NCBI GenBank assembly: GCA_964469555.1
Contig: CAYYAQ010000002.1
Span: forward strand, 1 to 64,000
Length of the DNA: 64,000 nucleotides
Direction of reading: 5' to 3'
Source of the DNA: CAYYAQ01 sp964469555
GTDB taxonomy: Bacteria > Planctomycetota > UBA1135 > UBA2386
Part shown: piece after piece, positions 15,615 to 25,260 of the stretch
Layout of the letters: each line of letters begins with the position of its first letter
Position numbering within the stretch: the first letter of the stretch is position 1
Notes under the pieces: generated by a model
What the model was told of the DNA's origin: nothing
What the model saw: the letters and a program-made list of their open reading frames with translations, nothing else
The model's database searches: none
Made by a program: the position numbers and the translations under genes

Positions 15615-17794
15615 AGGTCGCGCAGCAGCGCACGGACCTTCTCCGGGGACTCGATGGTGAATCTCGCGTCGTCGACCGAACCCCCGACGTGCACGCTCAC
15701 GGCATGAGATGGCAGCGCGCGGTACATGTCGATATCCGTCCGATCATCGCCGAGCGCGAGGATGAATGTGTCCGGCCCAGCGTCCTCGAGCACTTGACGA
15801 ACGTAGTTGCCTTTGTTCACTCCAGCGGAGCGGACTTCGATCACCTTGTTGCCGGAGATGACCTCGAGGCCGAGACCGGGGACGCGCTGTTCTAGCGACG
15901 CCATCAACTCGCGCGAACGCCACAGCCCGTAGTCGTCATCAGCCATCCGGTAGTGCCACGCTATGGAGAATCGCTTTTGCTCGAGCGTCGAACCCGGAAC
16001 CTCGCGGCAGACTTCTTCTAGCATCTCCCGCACCTTGGGCATCCACCCGAGGTCGTACGTGTGCGACTCTTGCCAATCTTCGCCGAGGCGCCGGTAGAGC
16101 GACCCGTGCTCGCACGACAGGTGGACCGGCAGTTCGCCGAACCAGGTCTCGAGATTGCTACCCGTGCGCCCGCTCACGATGTGCACGTCAGTGTCGGGAA
16201 TCCCGGTCAGAGCCCGAACCGTATCCAGAATCTCATCGGTCGGCTGCGCGAGTTCGGGCGTCGAGGTCAACTCACGGAGAGTCCCGTCATAGTCGAGGAG
16301 CACGATCCTGCGTTCCGCTCTCGCGAAGTCCGCGACGAGAGTCGTGATCGCGTCTCCACTCATCAGCGTGCGGTTGCGCAGGGCTCGACCCTTCTTGGCG
16401 GTCTCGTGAAGTTCCGCGAGGAATTCTCTCGCCCAGATCTTGCAGTCCATCTTCTCGACGCGCGCAATCATCGGACGCATACGATCCTCGCGCTCCTTGG
16501 GGTGAACGTCGAGCGCCTCCGTGATCGCATCCGCGGTCCGTTCGATGTTCCAAGGATTGACGAGAATCGACTCGCCCAGCACCTGCGCCGCGCCGGCAAA
16601 CTCGCTGAGGATCAGGATGCCGTTCCCGTGCTGTTGGCACAGGACGAACTCCTGGGCGACGAGGTTCATGCCGTCGCGCACCGGCGTGACGATTCCGACA
16701 TCGGAGAATTGATAGAGCGCGACGAGGTGCTCGGGTTTCACTTCGCGGTGGATGTACTCGACGGGCGTGTGCCCCGGCCCGCCGAACCTCCCGTTGATCC
16801 GACCGACGTAACCCTCGATCTCGGCCTTGAGGTCCCGATACTCGGGAGTCGCCAGGCGAGACGGCACGATGACTTGCAGCAACGTCGTCGTCTCGGCACG
16901 TCGCGGATCCTTCTCCAGGTAGCGCTCGAATGCCTTGAGCTTGAGGAGCACGCCCTTCGTGTAGTCGAGGCGCTCGACCCCGAGCAACACTCTTCGGCCC
17001 TGGTATCGCCGCCTCAGTTTTTGCTGGTATTCAAACGTCGCCTCGCGCGCCGCGACGGAGCGGAAGTAGTCGGTATCGATGCCGATCGGGTTGCGTCCGA
17101 TGCCGATGCGCCGATTCTCGAAGCTGATGCCGTCAGGGTCCGAGTCCAATCCGAGGACGCGGAGGCAAGACGTCCGGAAGTGCTGCGCGTATCCGTTCGT
17201 GTGGAACGCGACGTAGTCCGCACCGAGGACGCCACGGAGCAATTCCTCGCGGTGCGGGAGCAACTGGAAGATCTCGGACGAGGGCCACGGGATGTGCATG
17301 AAGAACCCGATCTCCAGGTCGGGGCACTCCGCACGCAGCATCCCCGGGACCAGCATCAGGTGGAAGTCGTGGATCCACACGCGATCGCCGGGCACGCAGT
17401 GCTCGAGGATCTTGTCTGCGAACCGTCGATTGATCCTGCAGTACGACTCCCAGGCATCGATCTCGTAGGTGACCTTGTCCGTGAAGTAGTGGAACAACGG
17501 CCACAAGATCTGATTGCAGTACTCGGTGTAGTAGCTGGCCTCTTCTGCCGCAGACAGGAAGACGGGAAAGAGGTCGTCCTTCGCCAGCGTCGACTCGATG
17601 TCATCGCGTAGAGACTCTGGACTCTCACACCCGGGCCAGCCCACCCACGAGAAGTCCGACTCGGTCTTCACCCCCGCCATCGCGGACGCCAGGCCACCGT
17701 TGCTCGCCTTGGAACTCCAAGCGCCATCGGTGATTCGGAGACTGACAGGCAGCCGGTTGCTGACGACGATCAGTCGATGTGTAGTTGCGGCCAT
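15551..17794 (-). CDS. otsA-otsB: Fused trehalose-6-phosphate synthase/phosphatase
   Basis: 747 residues from ATG 17794 (M-A-A-T-T-H-R-L-I-V-V-S-N-R-L-P-V); an ATG ten codons upstream is possible. Residues 6-480 are a GT20 glycosyltransferase: W-I-H-D-F-H-L-M, H-I-P-W-P-S-S-E, R-L-D-Y-T-K-G and D-G-M-N-L-V-A-Q-E. Residues 490-747 are a HAD phosphatase: L-L-D-Y-D-G-T-L, V-S-G-R and L-G-D-D-R-T-D. Reactions: NDP-glucose plus glucose-6-phosphate to trehalose-6-phosphate, then to trehalose, in the cytoplasm. The fusion is common in eukaryotes and several bacterial phyla. It is divergent from a GH15 gene 74 bp away. Its 3' end is copied at 4009-4082. Confidence 0.95.
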   Translation of the reverse strand: MAATTHRLIVVSNRLPVSLRITDGAWSSKASNGGLASAMAGVKTESDFSWVGWPGCESPESLRDDIESTLAKDDLFPVFLSAAEEASYYTEYCNQILWPLFHYFTDKVTYEIDAWESYCRINRRFADKILEHCVPGDRVWIHDFHLMLVPGMLRAECPDLEIGFFMHIPWPSSEIFQLLPHREELLRGVLGADYVAFHTNGYAQHFRTSCLRVLGLDSDPDGISFENRRIGIGRNPIGIDTDYFRSVAAREATFEYQQKLRRRYQGRRVLLGVERLDYTKGVLLKLKAFERYLEKDPRRAETTTLLQVIVPSRLATPEYRDLKAEIEGYVGRINGRFGGPGHTPVEYIHREVKPEHLVALYQFSDVGIVTPVRDGMNLVAQEFVLCQQHGNGILILSEFAGAAQVLGESILVNPWNIERTADAITEALDVHPKEREDRMRPMIARVEKMDCKIWAREFLAELHETAKKGRALRNRTLMSGDAITTLVADFARAERRIVLLDYDGTLRELTSTPELAQPTDEILDTVRALTGIPDTDVHIVSGRTGSNLETWFGELPVHLSCEHGSLYRRLGEDWQESHTYDLGWMPKVREMLEEVCREVPGSTLEQKRFSIAWHYRMADDDYGLWRSRELMASLEQRVPGLGLEVISGNKVIEVRSAGVNKGNYVRQVLEDAGPDTFILALGDDRTDIDMYRALPSHAVSVHVGGSVDDARFTIESPEKVRALLRDLVHAVDRDCVPAAELIGLLGD

Positions 17795-17868
17795 ACCTGT
17801 GGCGATAATTGAATCGGGGGTCATTCAGGGAATGGGGACGCAGCCATTCAGGCCGCGGGTGGCGAGTG

Positions 17869-19620
17869 ATGGAGTACGGGGTTATCGGCAATTGCGCCCA
17901 CAGCGCTTTGGCAGAAGCGGGCCGCATTGTGTGGTTATGTTGGCCACGCATGGACAGCAGTCCCGTATTCGGATCGCTGCTCGACGAGGAGAAGGGTGGC
18001 CGGTTCGAGGTTGAGGCCATCGACCTGCGGGACGTGCAGCAGGAGTATGTCGAAAATACCAACATCCTCCGCACGGTCTTCACGAGTGACTCGGGGTGTT
18101 TCGAGCTCCTGGACTTCGCGCCGCGTTTCAGCAAGCACGGTCGCCCATTCAAGCCGAGAATGCTCGTGCGCATCCTCCGACCGCTCAAGGGTGAGCCGCT
18201 GGTGCGCGTCCGGATCGATCCGACGTACCACTACGGTCGGGTCGAGATCACGAGGTGGACGGCCAGCAACCACATCGAATTCAACGGCCTGCCAGCGCCG
18301 CTCCGACTCACGTCGAACATCCCGCTGACGTACCTGAACGAGGGTCGGAGTTTCGTCCTGGCGCAGGAGTCCCACCTCGTGCTCACCTACGGCGAACCCC
18401 TCCAAGAATCGATCGAGCACACGTCGAATCACTACTACGAACGCACGCGTGACTACTGGCGGAGCTGGGTCAAGCGGTCTCGCATTCCGAGGGACTACCA
18501 AAAGGAAGTCATTCGCTCGGCGTTGGTGCTGAAGCTGCACCAGTTCGAGGAGACCGGCGCAATCATCGCGTCAACCACTACGAGCCTGCCCGAGTTTCCA
18601 GGGTCTGGACGCTGCTGGGACTACCGGTTTTGCTGGCTGCGGGACGCGTACTTCTCGTTGAACGCGTTCGAACGACTCGGTCACTTCGACGAGATGGAGT
18701 GCTTCCTGATCTACCTGCGCTCCATACTGGATACGCACGGTGATGATCTCCAACCTCTCTACGGCATCCTCGGCGAAGCCGAGTTGACAGAGGAGATCCT
18801 CGATCACCTCGATGGTTTCCGAGGCGAGAAGCCGGTGCGGATCAGCAACCAGGCGCACGAACACGTTCAGAACGACGTCTACGGCGAGATGATCCTGGCG
18901 ATCAGCCGGATGCTCCTGGACTCACGATTCGTCGGGTCCGAAGGCCTGGACGGCGCGGGCCCGCTCATGGAGCAGCTGCTCGGACAGATCGAGCAGCGGC
19001 TGGAAGACCCGGACGCCGGACTGTGGAAGTCGCGCGGTCAGGTACAGCTGCACACGTTCACATTGCTGACACACTGGGCCGGTGCCAGGCGCGCCGCAGA
19101 AGTCGGAACGATCATCGACAGCAGCAAGCTGCGCGACCGGGCGCACCGCGTGATGAAGCGGGTGCGGAGCATCATCGAGACGCGGTGCTTCGATGACGAG
19201 TCAGGCGCTCTGACTCAAGCCGCCGACACCAAGAACCTGGACGCGGCGATGCTCCTGGCGCTGCACTTTGGCTTCTGGGAACGCGGCGATCCGGCGGCAG
19301 CGCGACACGTCGACGCCATCCGTGACCAGTTGAGCGTCAACGGCCTGCTGAAACGCTACAACGTCGAAGACGACTTCGGCGAGCCGGAGGCGGCGTTCAC
19401 GGTGTGTTCGTTCTGGCTGGTCGAAGCGCTGGCGATCGTCGGAAAGACAAACGAAGCGCGCCTGCTGTTCGAGAGACTACTCGGTCACGGCAACAAGCTC
19501 GGCCTGTTCAGCGAAAACGTCCTTCCGGCGACCGGACAGATGTCCGGAAACTTCCCGCAGACATACTCGCACGTCGGCTTGATCAATGCAGCGTTCCGAT
19601 TGTCGCGGAGTTGGGAGTAG
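17869..19620 (+). CDS. GH15 glucoamylase/trehalase-like glycoside hydrolase
   Basis: 583 residues from ATG 17869; this start matches the family N-terminus (G-V-I-G-N-C-A-H-S-A-L... then W-P-R-M-D-S-S-P-V-F). Residues 1-200 form the beta-sandwich N-terminal domain. From about 210 comes the (alpha/alpha)6 barrel with W-D-Y-R-F-C-W-L-R-D-A near residue 250 and Q-N-D-V-Y-G-E-M near 340. Members cleave trehalose, maltose or other alpha-glucosides. Being divergent from otsAB, trehalose breakdown is the likeliest role, which would give a synthesis/degradation pair sharing a 74-bp control region. No signal peptide, so cytoplasmic. Confidence 0.85.
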   Translation: MEYGVIGNCAHSALAEAGRIVWLCWPRMDSSPVFGSLLDEEKGGRFEVEAIDLRDVQQEYVENTNILRTVFTSDSGCFELLDFAPRFSKHGRPFKPRMLVRILRPLKGEPLVRVRIDPTYHYGRVEITRWTASNHIEFNGLPAPLRLTSNIPLTYLNEGRSFVLAQESHLVLTYGEPLQESIEHTSNHYYERTRDYWRSWVKRSRIPRDYQKEVIRSALVLKLHQFEETGAIIASTTTSLPEFPGSGRCWDYRFCWLRDAYFSLNAFERLGHFDEMECFLIYLRSILDTHGDDLQPLYGILGEAELTEEILDHLDGFRGEKPVRISNQAHEHVQNDVYGEMILAISRMLLDSRFVGSEGLDGAGPLMEQLLGQIEQRLEDPDAGLWKSRGQVQLHTFTLLTHWAGARRAAEVGTIIDSSKLRDRAHRVMKRVRSIIETRCFDDESGALTQAADTKNLDAAMLLALHFGFWERGDPAAARHVDAIRDQLSVNGLLKRYNVEDDFGEPEAAFTVCSFWLVEALAIVGKTNEARLLFERLLGHGNKLGLFSENVLPATGQMSGNFPQTYSHVGLINAAFRLSRSWE

Positions 19621-19630
19621 CTGGGAGTTC

Positions 19631-21898
19631 CTACTTGCGGAGTTGAATCGGTCGCGCATCCAACACGAACACGCTTCGACCATGGGTGGCGATGACGATC
19701 TCGTGGTCGCGGGGATGGACGACCAGGTCGTGAACGGGAGTAGTCGGTAGTTTCGCGCAGAGCGAGTGCCATTTCTTGCCCCTGTCGACTGACGTGTAGA
19801 CCCCGAGATCAGTGCCGACGTACAGGATGTTCTCGGCGCCCGGGTCCTCGCGCACCACGTTGATCGATTCCGACGGCAGATTGCCGGCGATGGACCGGAA
19901 CGTCTCACCGAGGTCCTCGGAAACGAACACGTACCTCTCGAAGTCGTCTTCTCGAAAACCCGTCGCTGAGACATACACCCGACCCTCGACGTACTTGGAC
20001 GCGACGACGCGGCTGATCCACTTCTTCGGCAGTCCCCCACCGACCTTCTTCCACGACTTGCCCCCGTCCCGAGTCACGTGGAGGCTGCCGCCTTCGGTGC
20101 CGGCGTAGAGCAAACCCTTCTTCGTCGGCGACTCGGAGATCATCGTGATCGTCCCGAATGGAACGACGGCGCGTTCGCCTTCCCCGGCGTCGGAGAGGTC
20201 CGGGCTGATCGCAGTCCATGCGTCACCGCGATTGGCAGACATCAACATCTTGTTGCCGCCGGCGTAGAGCGTCCGTGGATCGTGATGCGAGATGACGAAA
20301 GGCGTGTACCACCCGAACCGCCATCTGCCCTCATTACGCTTCGGGCGTGGACGGACGGACTTCGCCTTGCCGGTCAGCACCGGGCCGGTGATATCCATGC
20401 GTCGCATCGACCCGTGCTGGTGTTCGTAGTACACGATGTTCTCCTCGGTCGGATCCTTCAACGTGACGAACCCATCGCCGCCGGTCCACTGGTCGAGGAA
20501 CACGTGGCGCCAAGGATCGTTCTCGAAGGGCTTGATGCTCGCGTTGCTCGGTCCGTAGAGCGACCCGTTATCCTGCGTACCACCGTAGATGCGGTAGGGC
20601 TTTGCGTTGTCTACGGACACGAAGTAGAACTCACCAATCGGCAGGTTGTTGATGTGCAACCACGTGTTCCCGCGATCGTGCGAAGTGAACAGCCCACCGT
20701 CGTTGCCGAGGATCAGCCGGCCCGAATCGCGGGGATCGATCCACAGGTCGTGGTGGTCGAGGTGCATGACCTTGCCCTCGGTGTCGTGCACTCGGAGGAT
20801 CTTCTCGCCGATGCGGGCGAACGTCTTGCCCCCATCTTCGGAGTGGTACATCCGATTGCCGAGGATGAACACATCGTTCGGGTCGTCCGGTGACACGCGC
20901 ACGTCGCAGAACTTCCATCCGTAGATCGTGAACACCGGGTAGAGGTCGCCCTCGTTCACCTTCCGCCATGCGCCGCCCTTGTCTTCCGAACGGTACAGCT
21001 CCGCCCCGACAATGCTGCGCCGGCGACCGCGCTTGGACGCCGCGTGGTTGTCGACGAACGCGTAGACGATGTTCGGTTGGCTCTGCGACACCGCGATCCC
21101 CGCCCGACCCGTGGATCCCTTGGGCAAACCCTTCGTCATCCGCTTCCACGTCTCGCCAGCGTCCACAGTCTTGTAGAGCCCGCTCTCTTCGCCCTGCGTC
21201 GGCTGCCAGGCCGCGGCGTACAGGATGTCGCTGTCGGAAGGATCCATCACGAGATCGACGACGCCCGTCCGATCACTGATGTAGAGGACCTTCTTCCAGC
21301 TCTTGCCGCCGTCCGAGGTCCGGAAGACACCGCGCTCCTCGTTGCGCGACCAGAAGTGACCGATCGCGGCGACGTACACGACGTCCGGATTCTTCGGATG
21401 GATGACGACCGTGCCGATGTGATGCGTGTCCCACAGGCCCATGTTCTTCCACGTTTCTCCGCCGTCGATCGAACGGAACACGCCGGTTCCCGCGAACGAA
21501 TAGCCGCTGTGCCTCGGCTGTGTCTCACCGGTTCCCACCCACACGATGTCCGGATTCGACCGGGAGATGGCGATATCGCCGATCGTGAACGTCGACTCGT
21601 GCTCGAAGATGGGCTGCCAGCTCATCCCGTTGTTCGTCGTCTTCCACAGGTTGCCCGAACCCGGACCGACGTAGATCGTGTGTGGTCGCGTCGGGTGCAC
21701 GGCGATCGACTCGATGCGCCCGCCCTGCAACCGTGGGCCGACGGCGCGCCAGCGAAGATCCTTGAACAGGGACTCCTTCGCCATGCGCGCGTGCTGCTCC
21801 CAGGACTTCATGCGCGTCGCAGGACTGGTAGCACTATCCCCAACCTGCGCGAGGAGCGGACCGGACACGAGCGCGAACGAAAGGAACAGCGATCTCAT
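19631..21898 (-). CDS. Secreted sortilin/VPS10-type BNR-repeat protein
   Basis: 755 residues from ATG 21898, which begins a signal peptide (M-R-S-L-F-L-S-F-A-L-V-S-G-P-L-L-A-Q). The chain is built of repeated BNR/Asp-box units such as S-I-D-G-G-E-T-W, S-D-G-G-K-S-W, D-A-G-E-T-W and S-E-D-G-G-K-T-F, each followed by a hydrophobic strand, giving a beta-propeller of about ten blades. Phrases such as T-I-Y-V-G-P-G-S-G-N-L-W-K-T-T-N-N-G recur in planctomycete and acidobacterial homologues often named glycosyl hydrolase, although no hydrolase activity is established. Probably extracellular binding. It converges on the GH15 gene with a 10-base gap. Confidence 0.85.
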   Translation of the reverse strand: MRSLFLSFALVSGPLLAQVGDSATSPATRMKSWEQHARMAKESLFKDLRWRAVGPRLQGGRIESIAVHPTRPHTIYVGPGSGNLWKTTNNGMSWQPIFEHESTFTIGDIAISRSNPDIVWVGTGETQPRHSGYSFAGTGVFRSIDGGETWKNMGLWDTHHIGTVVIHPKNPDVVYVAAIGHFWSRNEERGVFRTSDGGKSWKKVLYISDRTGVVDLVMDPSDSDILYAAAWQPTQGEESGLYKTVDAGETWKRMTKGLPKGSTGRAGIAVSQSQPNIVYAFVDNHAASKRGRRRSIVGAELYRSEDKGGAWRKVNEGDLYPVFTIYGWKFCDVRVSPDDPNDVFILGNRMYHSEDGGKTFARIGEKILRVHDTEGKVMHLDHHDLWIDPRDSGRLILGNDGGLFTSHDRGNTWLHINNLPIGEFYFVSVDNAKPYRIYGGTQDNGSLYGPSNASIKPFENDPWRHVFLDQWTGGDGFVTLKDPTEENIVYYEHQHGSMRRMDITGPVLTGKAKSVRPRPKRNEGRWRFGWYTPFVISHHDPRTLYAGGNKMLMSANRGDAWTAISPDLSDAGEGERAVVPFGTITMISESPTKKGLLYAGTEGGSLHVTRDGGKSWKKVGGGLPKKWISRVVASKYVEGRVYVSATGFREDDFERYVFVSEDLGETFRSIAGNLPSESINVVREDPGAENILYVGTDLGVYTSVDRGKKWHSLCAKLPTTPVHDLVVHPRDHEIVIATHGRSVFVLDARPIQLRK

Positions 21899-21946
21899 GA
21901 CGCCGATGACAGGTCCAACACCGAGAGAAGTCAATCCGCCGCCTTT

Positions 21947-22330
21947 CTATACTGTGCCTTCACCTATCGGAAGAATCCCACTAGTCGTCGTCCATCGTGA
22001 TGCGTCGACGGGCTGGCCGTCGTAGTGCGCGTAGAAGATCAGCGTCCGCATCGCGCCCTCGCGCTTGATCTCACCGAACACGGCGGGAAATGCTCCGCGC
22101 ACTCTCAGCAGCTGCATCTTCACGCCACGCTTTCCGAACGCCTTCACGATCCACTCCGCGTTGCGCACGATGTTCTTGCGATCCCGAGAGACGTTCGGAA
22201 TCGAAAGCAGTTCGACGAACTCGTCGACGATCGCTCTCTCGTGCTGTTCGCGCCACACGCGGACGGCAGCCGCTGGCTCGACGTCGACCTGAGGAAGAAG
22301 CACGAGCAACGATAGAAGAACTGTGGTCAT
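21947..22330 (-). pseudogene. M20 dipeptidase N-terminal remnant
   Basis: About 127 codons. A signal peptide (M-T-T-V-L-L-S-L-L-V-L-L-P) is followed by the start of an M20 peptidase: E-L-L-S-I-P-N-V-S-R-D, I-V-R-N-A-E-W, and F-Y-A-H-Y-D-G-Q-P-V-D, which holds the first zinc histidine and an aspartate. After A-S-R-W-T-T the sequence is unrelated and stops. The remaining 350 or so residues, including the other metal ligands and dimerisation domain, are missing, so it cannot work. Confidence 0.75.
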
Positions 22331-22415
22331 GGTGGATCCGTAGTTGTCCGCATCCTACCTCGCCGGAATCGATAAACCGGACCGACTCCCCGTCGTTTCG
22401 AGTAACGTTCGCACC

Positions 22416-23522
22416 ATGCCTCCCTTCGCGATAGCACTGATCGTCCTGGCCCAGATGCCCACGCCCACGGCGCAGGATCCGGACCGCGAACGACGCGAGG
22501 AGCGACGGGTACAGAAGCTCCTGACGGAACTGGAGAGTGGAGACCCGCCGCGCATCGCTCGGGGCGCGTTCGACGCCGGCGAAAATGGTCTGAAGAAAAC
22601 CATCCCGGGACTTCGCAAGGCGCTGCGGGAACTCGCCAAGATGGACGACAACACGGCATTGCAGCCCCGCGCAGCGGTGCTCGACGCGCTGGTTCGGCTC
22701 GGCGGGAAGGCGCGGCCGAAAGACCTCGATCAGTGTCTGGGGAAGTACGTGCTGCCCACGACGATGATCCTGATGTCAGGCGCGCCCGAGGAATACGAGG
22801 ATCAACTCACCGAGGTGTTCAAGAACAACGCGGACCACCGCACGCAGTTCTGCTGGTTGGCCGCCGGCAACATGCTGGCGAAAATGCGATCGAAGAAGTT
22901 CGTTCGGCTGCTACTCAACCGGATGCGAGTGGTCGTGAACATCAAGGTGATTCGCCCAGGCGACGACCTGACGGTCCGGGTCCGGACTCTCATCGGACTC
23001 GGTGGGAGCGCCGGCAGCACCCGGTACTTCTATCTGAACAAGTTCCCGCCCTTCGGCCTCTACGAGCTGGGCAGCACGCAGAAGAAGGGAGACCTGTCCA
23101 TCACGAAGGGCTCCGTGCCGATCTTCGGACGGCGCCTTCTCCCGAATCAGCGCAACAAGATTCGGCTACGCAGTTCTTTTCGGCACATCGACTTCACGGG
23201 CCGCAATCTCGAGTGGCTCGCGAATCTCCTTCGAACCGAAGTGAAGAAGCTGCCGATGAGCGCGGACGTCGACGACACGATCTTCTACTCGGACAACAAG
23301 AGCTACGCCCGCGACATCGGGCGCATTCGCGACAAGGTGCGTGGCTCCCACCGGGCGCTCGCGAATCGCCTCCGCGTCGCCGGTCTGCTGACAGCGAACG
23401 CGAAAATTCGCGCTTCCGTCGACATCAGGATCTTTGTCCACGATCGCCGACCGAGTGACAAGCCTCCGTTGCCGGAGATCGAGTCCGTCGAGATCCACGG
23501 CCAGACACGGAAGAAGAAGTAG
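22416..23522 (+). CDS. Exported protein of unknown function, HEAT-like N-terminal half
   Basis: 368 residues from ATG 22416, chosen for its signal peptide (M-P-P-F-A-I-A-L-I-V-L-A-Q). Residues 25-180 are helical with L-x-x-A-L-x-x-L-A-K and V-L-D-A-L-V-R-L-G-G, like HEAT repeats. The C-terminal half is basic, with R-R-L-L-P-N-Q-R-N-K and a lysine-rich tail (R-K-K-K). No domain I can name. It probably resides in the periplasm. The 5' neighbour is the broken M20 gene, transcribed divergently about 85 bases away. Confidence 0.65.
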   Translation: MPPFAIALIVLAQMPTPTAQDPDRERREERRVQKLLTELESGDPPRIARGAFDAGENGLKKTIPGLRKALRELAKMDDNTALQPRAAVLDALVRLGGKARPKDLDQCLGKYVLPTTMILMSGAPEEYEDQLTEVFKNNADHRTQFCWLAAGNMLAKMRSKKFVRLLLNRMRVVVNIKVIRPGDDLTVRVRTLIGLGGSAGSTRYFYLNKFPPFGLYELGSTQKKGDLSITKGSVPIFGRRLLPNQRNKIRLRSSFRHIDFTGRNLEWLANLLRTEVKKLPMSADVDDTIFYSDNKSYARDIGRIRDKVRGSHRALANRLRVAGLLTANAKIRASVDIRIFVHDRRPSDKPPLPEIESVEIHGQTRKKK

Positions 23523-23754
23523 CGCTCGGGGCTCCCCTCGGGCGTCCTCCTTGGCCCGGAGTAGCGCCGGGGTGAATAGCCCTGGATGGTCCAAGCCAGT
23601 CCAGCGTCGCGCGGACCTGAGGACGCCGGTGAGTCACCCCTCAGGAACGCAAACCCCTTGCCAACGAACCCCGGGACACCGCCGCAGTGGAGCCGAGTTG
23701 CGGTTCTGGCGATGGCTATAGTGAATGGTTCGGGCTAGTATTGCACTCCACCGC

Positions 23755-24453
23755 ATGAAGCTCTCCCCGCTAATCCAAGGATGGCTCGTTGGTCCCCTGG
23801 CCCTCTTCTTGAGGATGCTCAGCAAGACTTGGCGGGTGCGAGAGCAGGGGTTCCCTTGTCCGACCCCCGAGAGCCAGTGCATCGATGCGATCTACCACGG
23901 GGACATCCTGTACTTCCTGTCGATCTACCGCGACACGAACTGCGCGACGATGGTCAGCGAGCACCGCGACGGCGAGATGATCGCGGGCGTCGTCGAGAAG
24001 TTCGGCGGCCACGTCACCCGCGGCTCATCGACGCGCGGGGGGGCACGGGCCTACCTCGAGATGCTCAAGAGCCACAAGGACAAGGGTATGGTCGTAACGC
24101 CAGACGGCCCCCGCGGACCAAGAGGCGTCGTGCAGGAAGGCATCATCAAGATGGCTTCCGATTCCGGACGCTCCATTCGACCACACGGCTACGCGGCCCA
24201 AACGGTCAAGCAGTTCAAGTCGTGGGACGAGTTCAAAATGCCGTACCCGTTCACACGAGTCGTCGATTTCGTCGGAGACCCGCTGCACGTGCCGCCGCGC
24301 ATCGACCGCGCCACGCGCCAGGAGCTCGCGAGGGAACTCGAACTTCGGCTCGAGGAGGCCAAGCGGCAGGCGGAGATCACCCTGGCTCGGTGGATTCGCC
24401 GACCGGTCGCCGAACTGGGCGCCGAGGATCACGACGCCCGACCCAGCACCTGA
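23755..24453 (+). CDS. LPLAT superfamily acyltransferase (DUF374)
   Basis: 232 residues from ATG 23755; an ATG ten codons upstream is possible. DUF374 features: Y-H-G-D-I-L-Y-F in place of the H-x4-D type motif, F-G-G-H-V-T-R-G-S-S-T-R-G-G in the middle, and V-V-T-P-D-G-P-R-G-P near residue 115, the family hallmark. Known relatives acylate lipid A or lysophospholipids at the inner membrane. One N-terminal hydrophobic helix (L-V-G-P-L-A-L-F-L-R-M-L) likely anchors it. Substrate unknown. The preceding 230 bases carry no gene; T-A-T-A-G-T at about 23717 could be a -10 element. Confidence 0.8.
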   Translation: MKLSPLIQGWLVGPLALFLRMLSKTWRVREQGFPCPTPESQCIDAIYHGDILYFLSIYRDTNCATMVSEHRDGEMIAGVVEKFGGHVTRGSSTRGGARAYLEMLKSHKDKGMVVTPDGPRGPRGVVQEGIIKMASDSGRSIRPHGYAAQTVKQFKSWDEFKMPYPFTRVVDFVGDPLHVPPRIDRATRQELARELELRLEEAKRQAEITLARWIRRPVAELGAEDHDARPST

Positions 24454-24568
24454 CACGCCGCCGGGGTTATCAGTTTGTGTTGTGGCTCACCGCGCCGCCC
24501 AAAGCTACGATTAATGCTCCTTACAGCTGCCCCTCTCTCCACTAGAACTGAATACGAGGAACTCAACG

Positions 24569-24850
24569 GTGACATCAGCAAGTGCACGACACATCTTGGT
24601 CAAGACAAAAGACGCGTGTGAAGATCTGAAGGTTCAGATCGAAGGAGGCGCAGAATTCGTCGATCTGGCGAAAAACCACTCGGACTGCCCCTCCGGGGCG
24701 ACGGGCGGAGACCTGGGTGAGTTCTCGCCGGGCCAGATGGTTCTTGAATTCGACGAGGTCGTGTTCAAGGCCGAAGTCGGCAAGGTGCACGGCCCGGTCC
24801 AGACCCAGTTCGGATTTCACCTGATCGAGATCACGAGCCGAACGGACTAG
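24569..24850 (+). CDS. ppiC: Parvulin-type peptidyl-prolyl isomerase
   Basis: 93 residues, the size of E. coli PpiC, starting at GTG 24569 with a GAGG ribosome site. Parvulin blocks: A-R-H-I-L-V-K-T near the N-terminus, F-V-D-L-A-K-N-H-S-D-C-P-S-G, G-G-D-L-G-E-F-S-P-G-Q-M and G-P-V-Q-T-Q-F-G-F-H-L-I-E-I. Both active-site histidines (H8 and the one in F-G-F-H) and the cysteine in S-D-C-P are kept. It speeds prolyl bond isomerisation in the cytoplasm. Its stop overlaps that of the MauE-like gene on the other strand. Confidence 0.92.
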   Translation: MTSASARHILVKTKDACEDLKVQIEGGAEFVDLAKNHSDCPSGATGGDLGEFSPGQMVLEFDEVVFKAEVGKVHGPVQTQFGFHLIEITSRTD

Positions 24851-25260
24851 CTTTCGACACGCCGGCGGCTGCCGCGGAACACGAACACACCCAGCACCAC
24901 GACAGCCGCGTCGACCAGGAACGCGATCATCGGCGAAGAACCGCCGAGGCCGCCAAAACACTGGCAGTCGATCAGCAGTGCGCGCGACATCGCGGTACCG
25001 TTGGCTGCGGCGAAGACGAGGCCGAGCAGGACAGCCCACGAGGCCGCCGCGCGACGGTGCCAACCGGTGAGCAACGCCGCGCCGACGACGAGCTCGATCG
25101 TGGGAAGCAAGGCGCCGACCAAGACGGTCGTCCAGGCTGGGAGAATGTCGTAGGCAGCCGTGGCCATCACCGGCATGCGCGCATCGACCGATTTCAGGGC
25201 GCCGCTCGCGAGGAACACGCAACCGAGCACCACGCAGGAGATGTCTCCGATCACCCTCAC
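24847..25260 (-). CDS. MauE/DoxX-like membrane protein
   Basis: 137 residues from a GTG that overlaps the preceding stop by four bases. Four hydrophobic helices. Helix one contains G-C-V-F-L-A-S-G-A-L-K-S and the third loop has D-C-Q-C-F-G-G near residue 100; the C-x-C-F-G pair is typical of MauE-like proteins, which pass reducing equivalents to periplasmic thiols (MauE supports disulfide formation in methylamine dehydrogenase). Last gene of the tusA-lplA-dsrE-DUF1573 run. In planctomycetes MauE-like and DUF1573 genes are often adjacent; a periplasmic thiol-redox role is inferred. Confidence 0.75.
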   Translation of the reverse strand: MRVIGDISCVVLGCVFLASGALKSVDARMPVMATAAYDILPAWTTVLVGALLPTIELVVGAALLTGWHRRAAASWAVLLGLVFAAANGTAMSRALLIDCQCFGGLGGSSPMIAFLVDAAVVVLGVFVFRGSRRRVES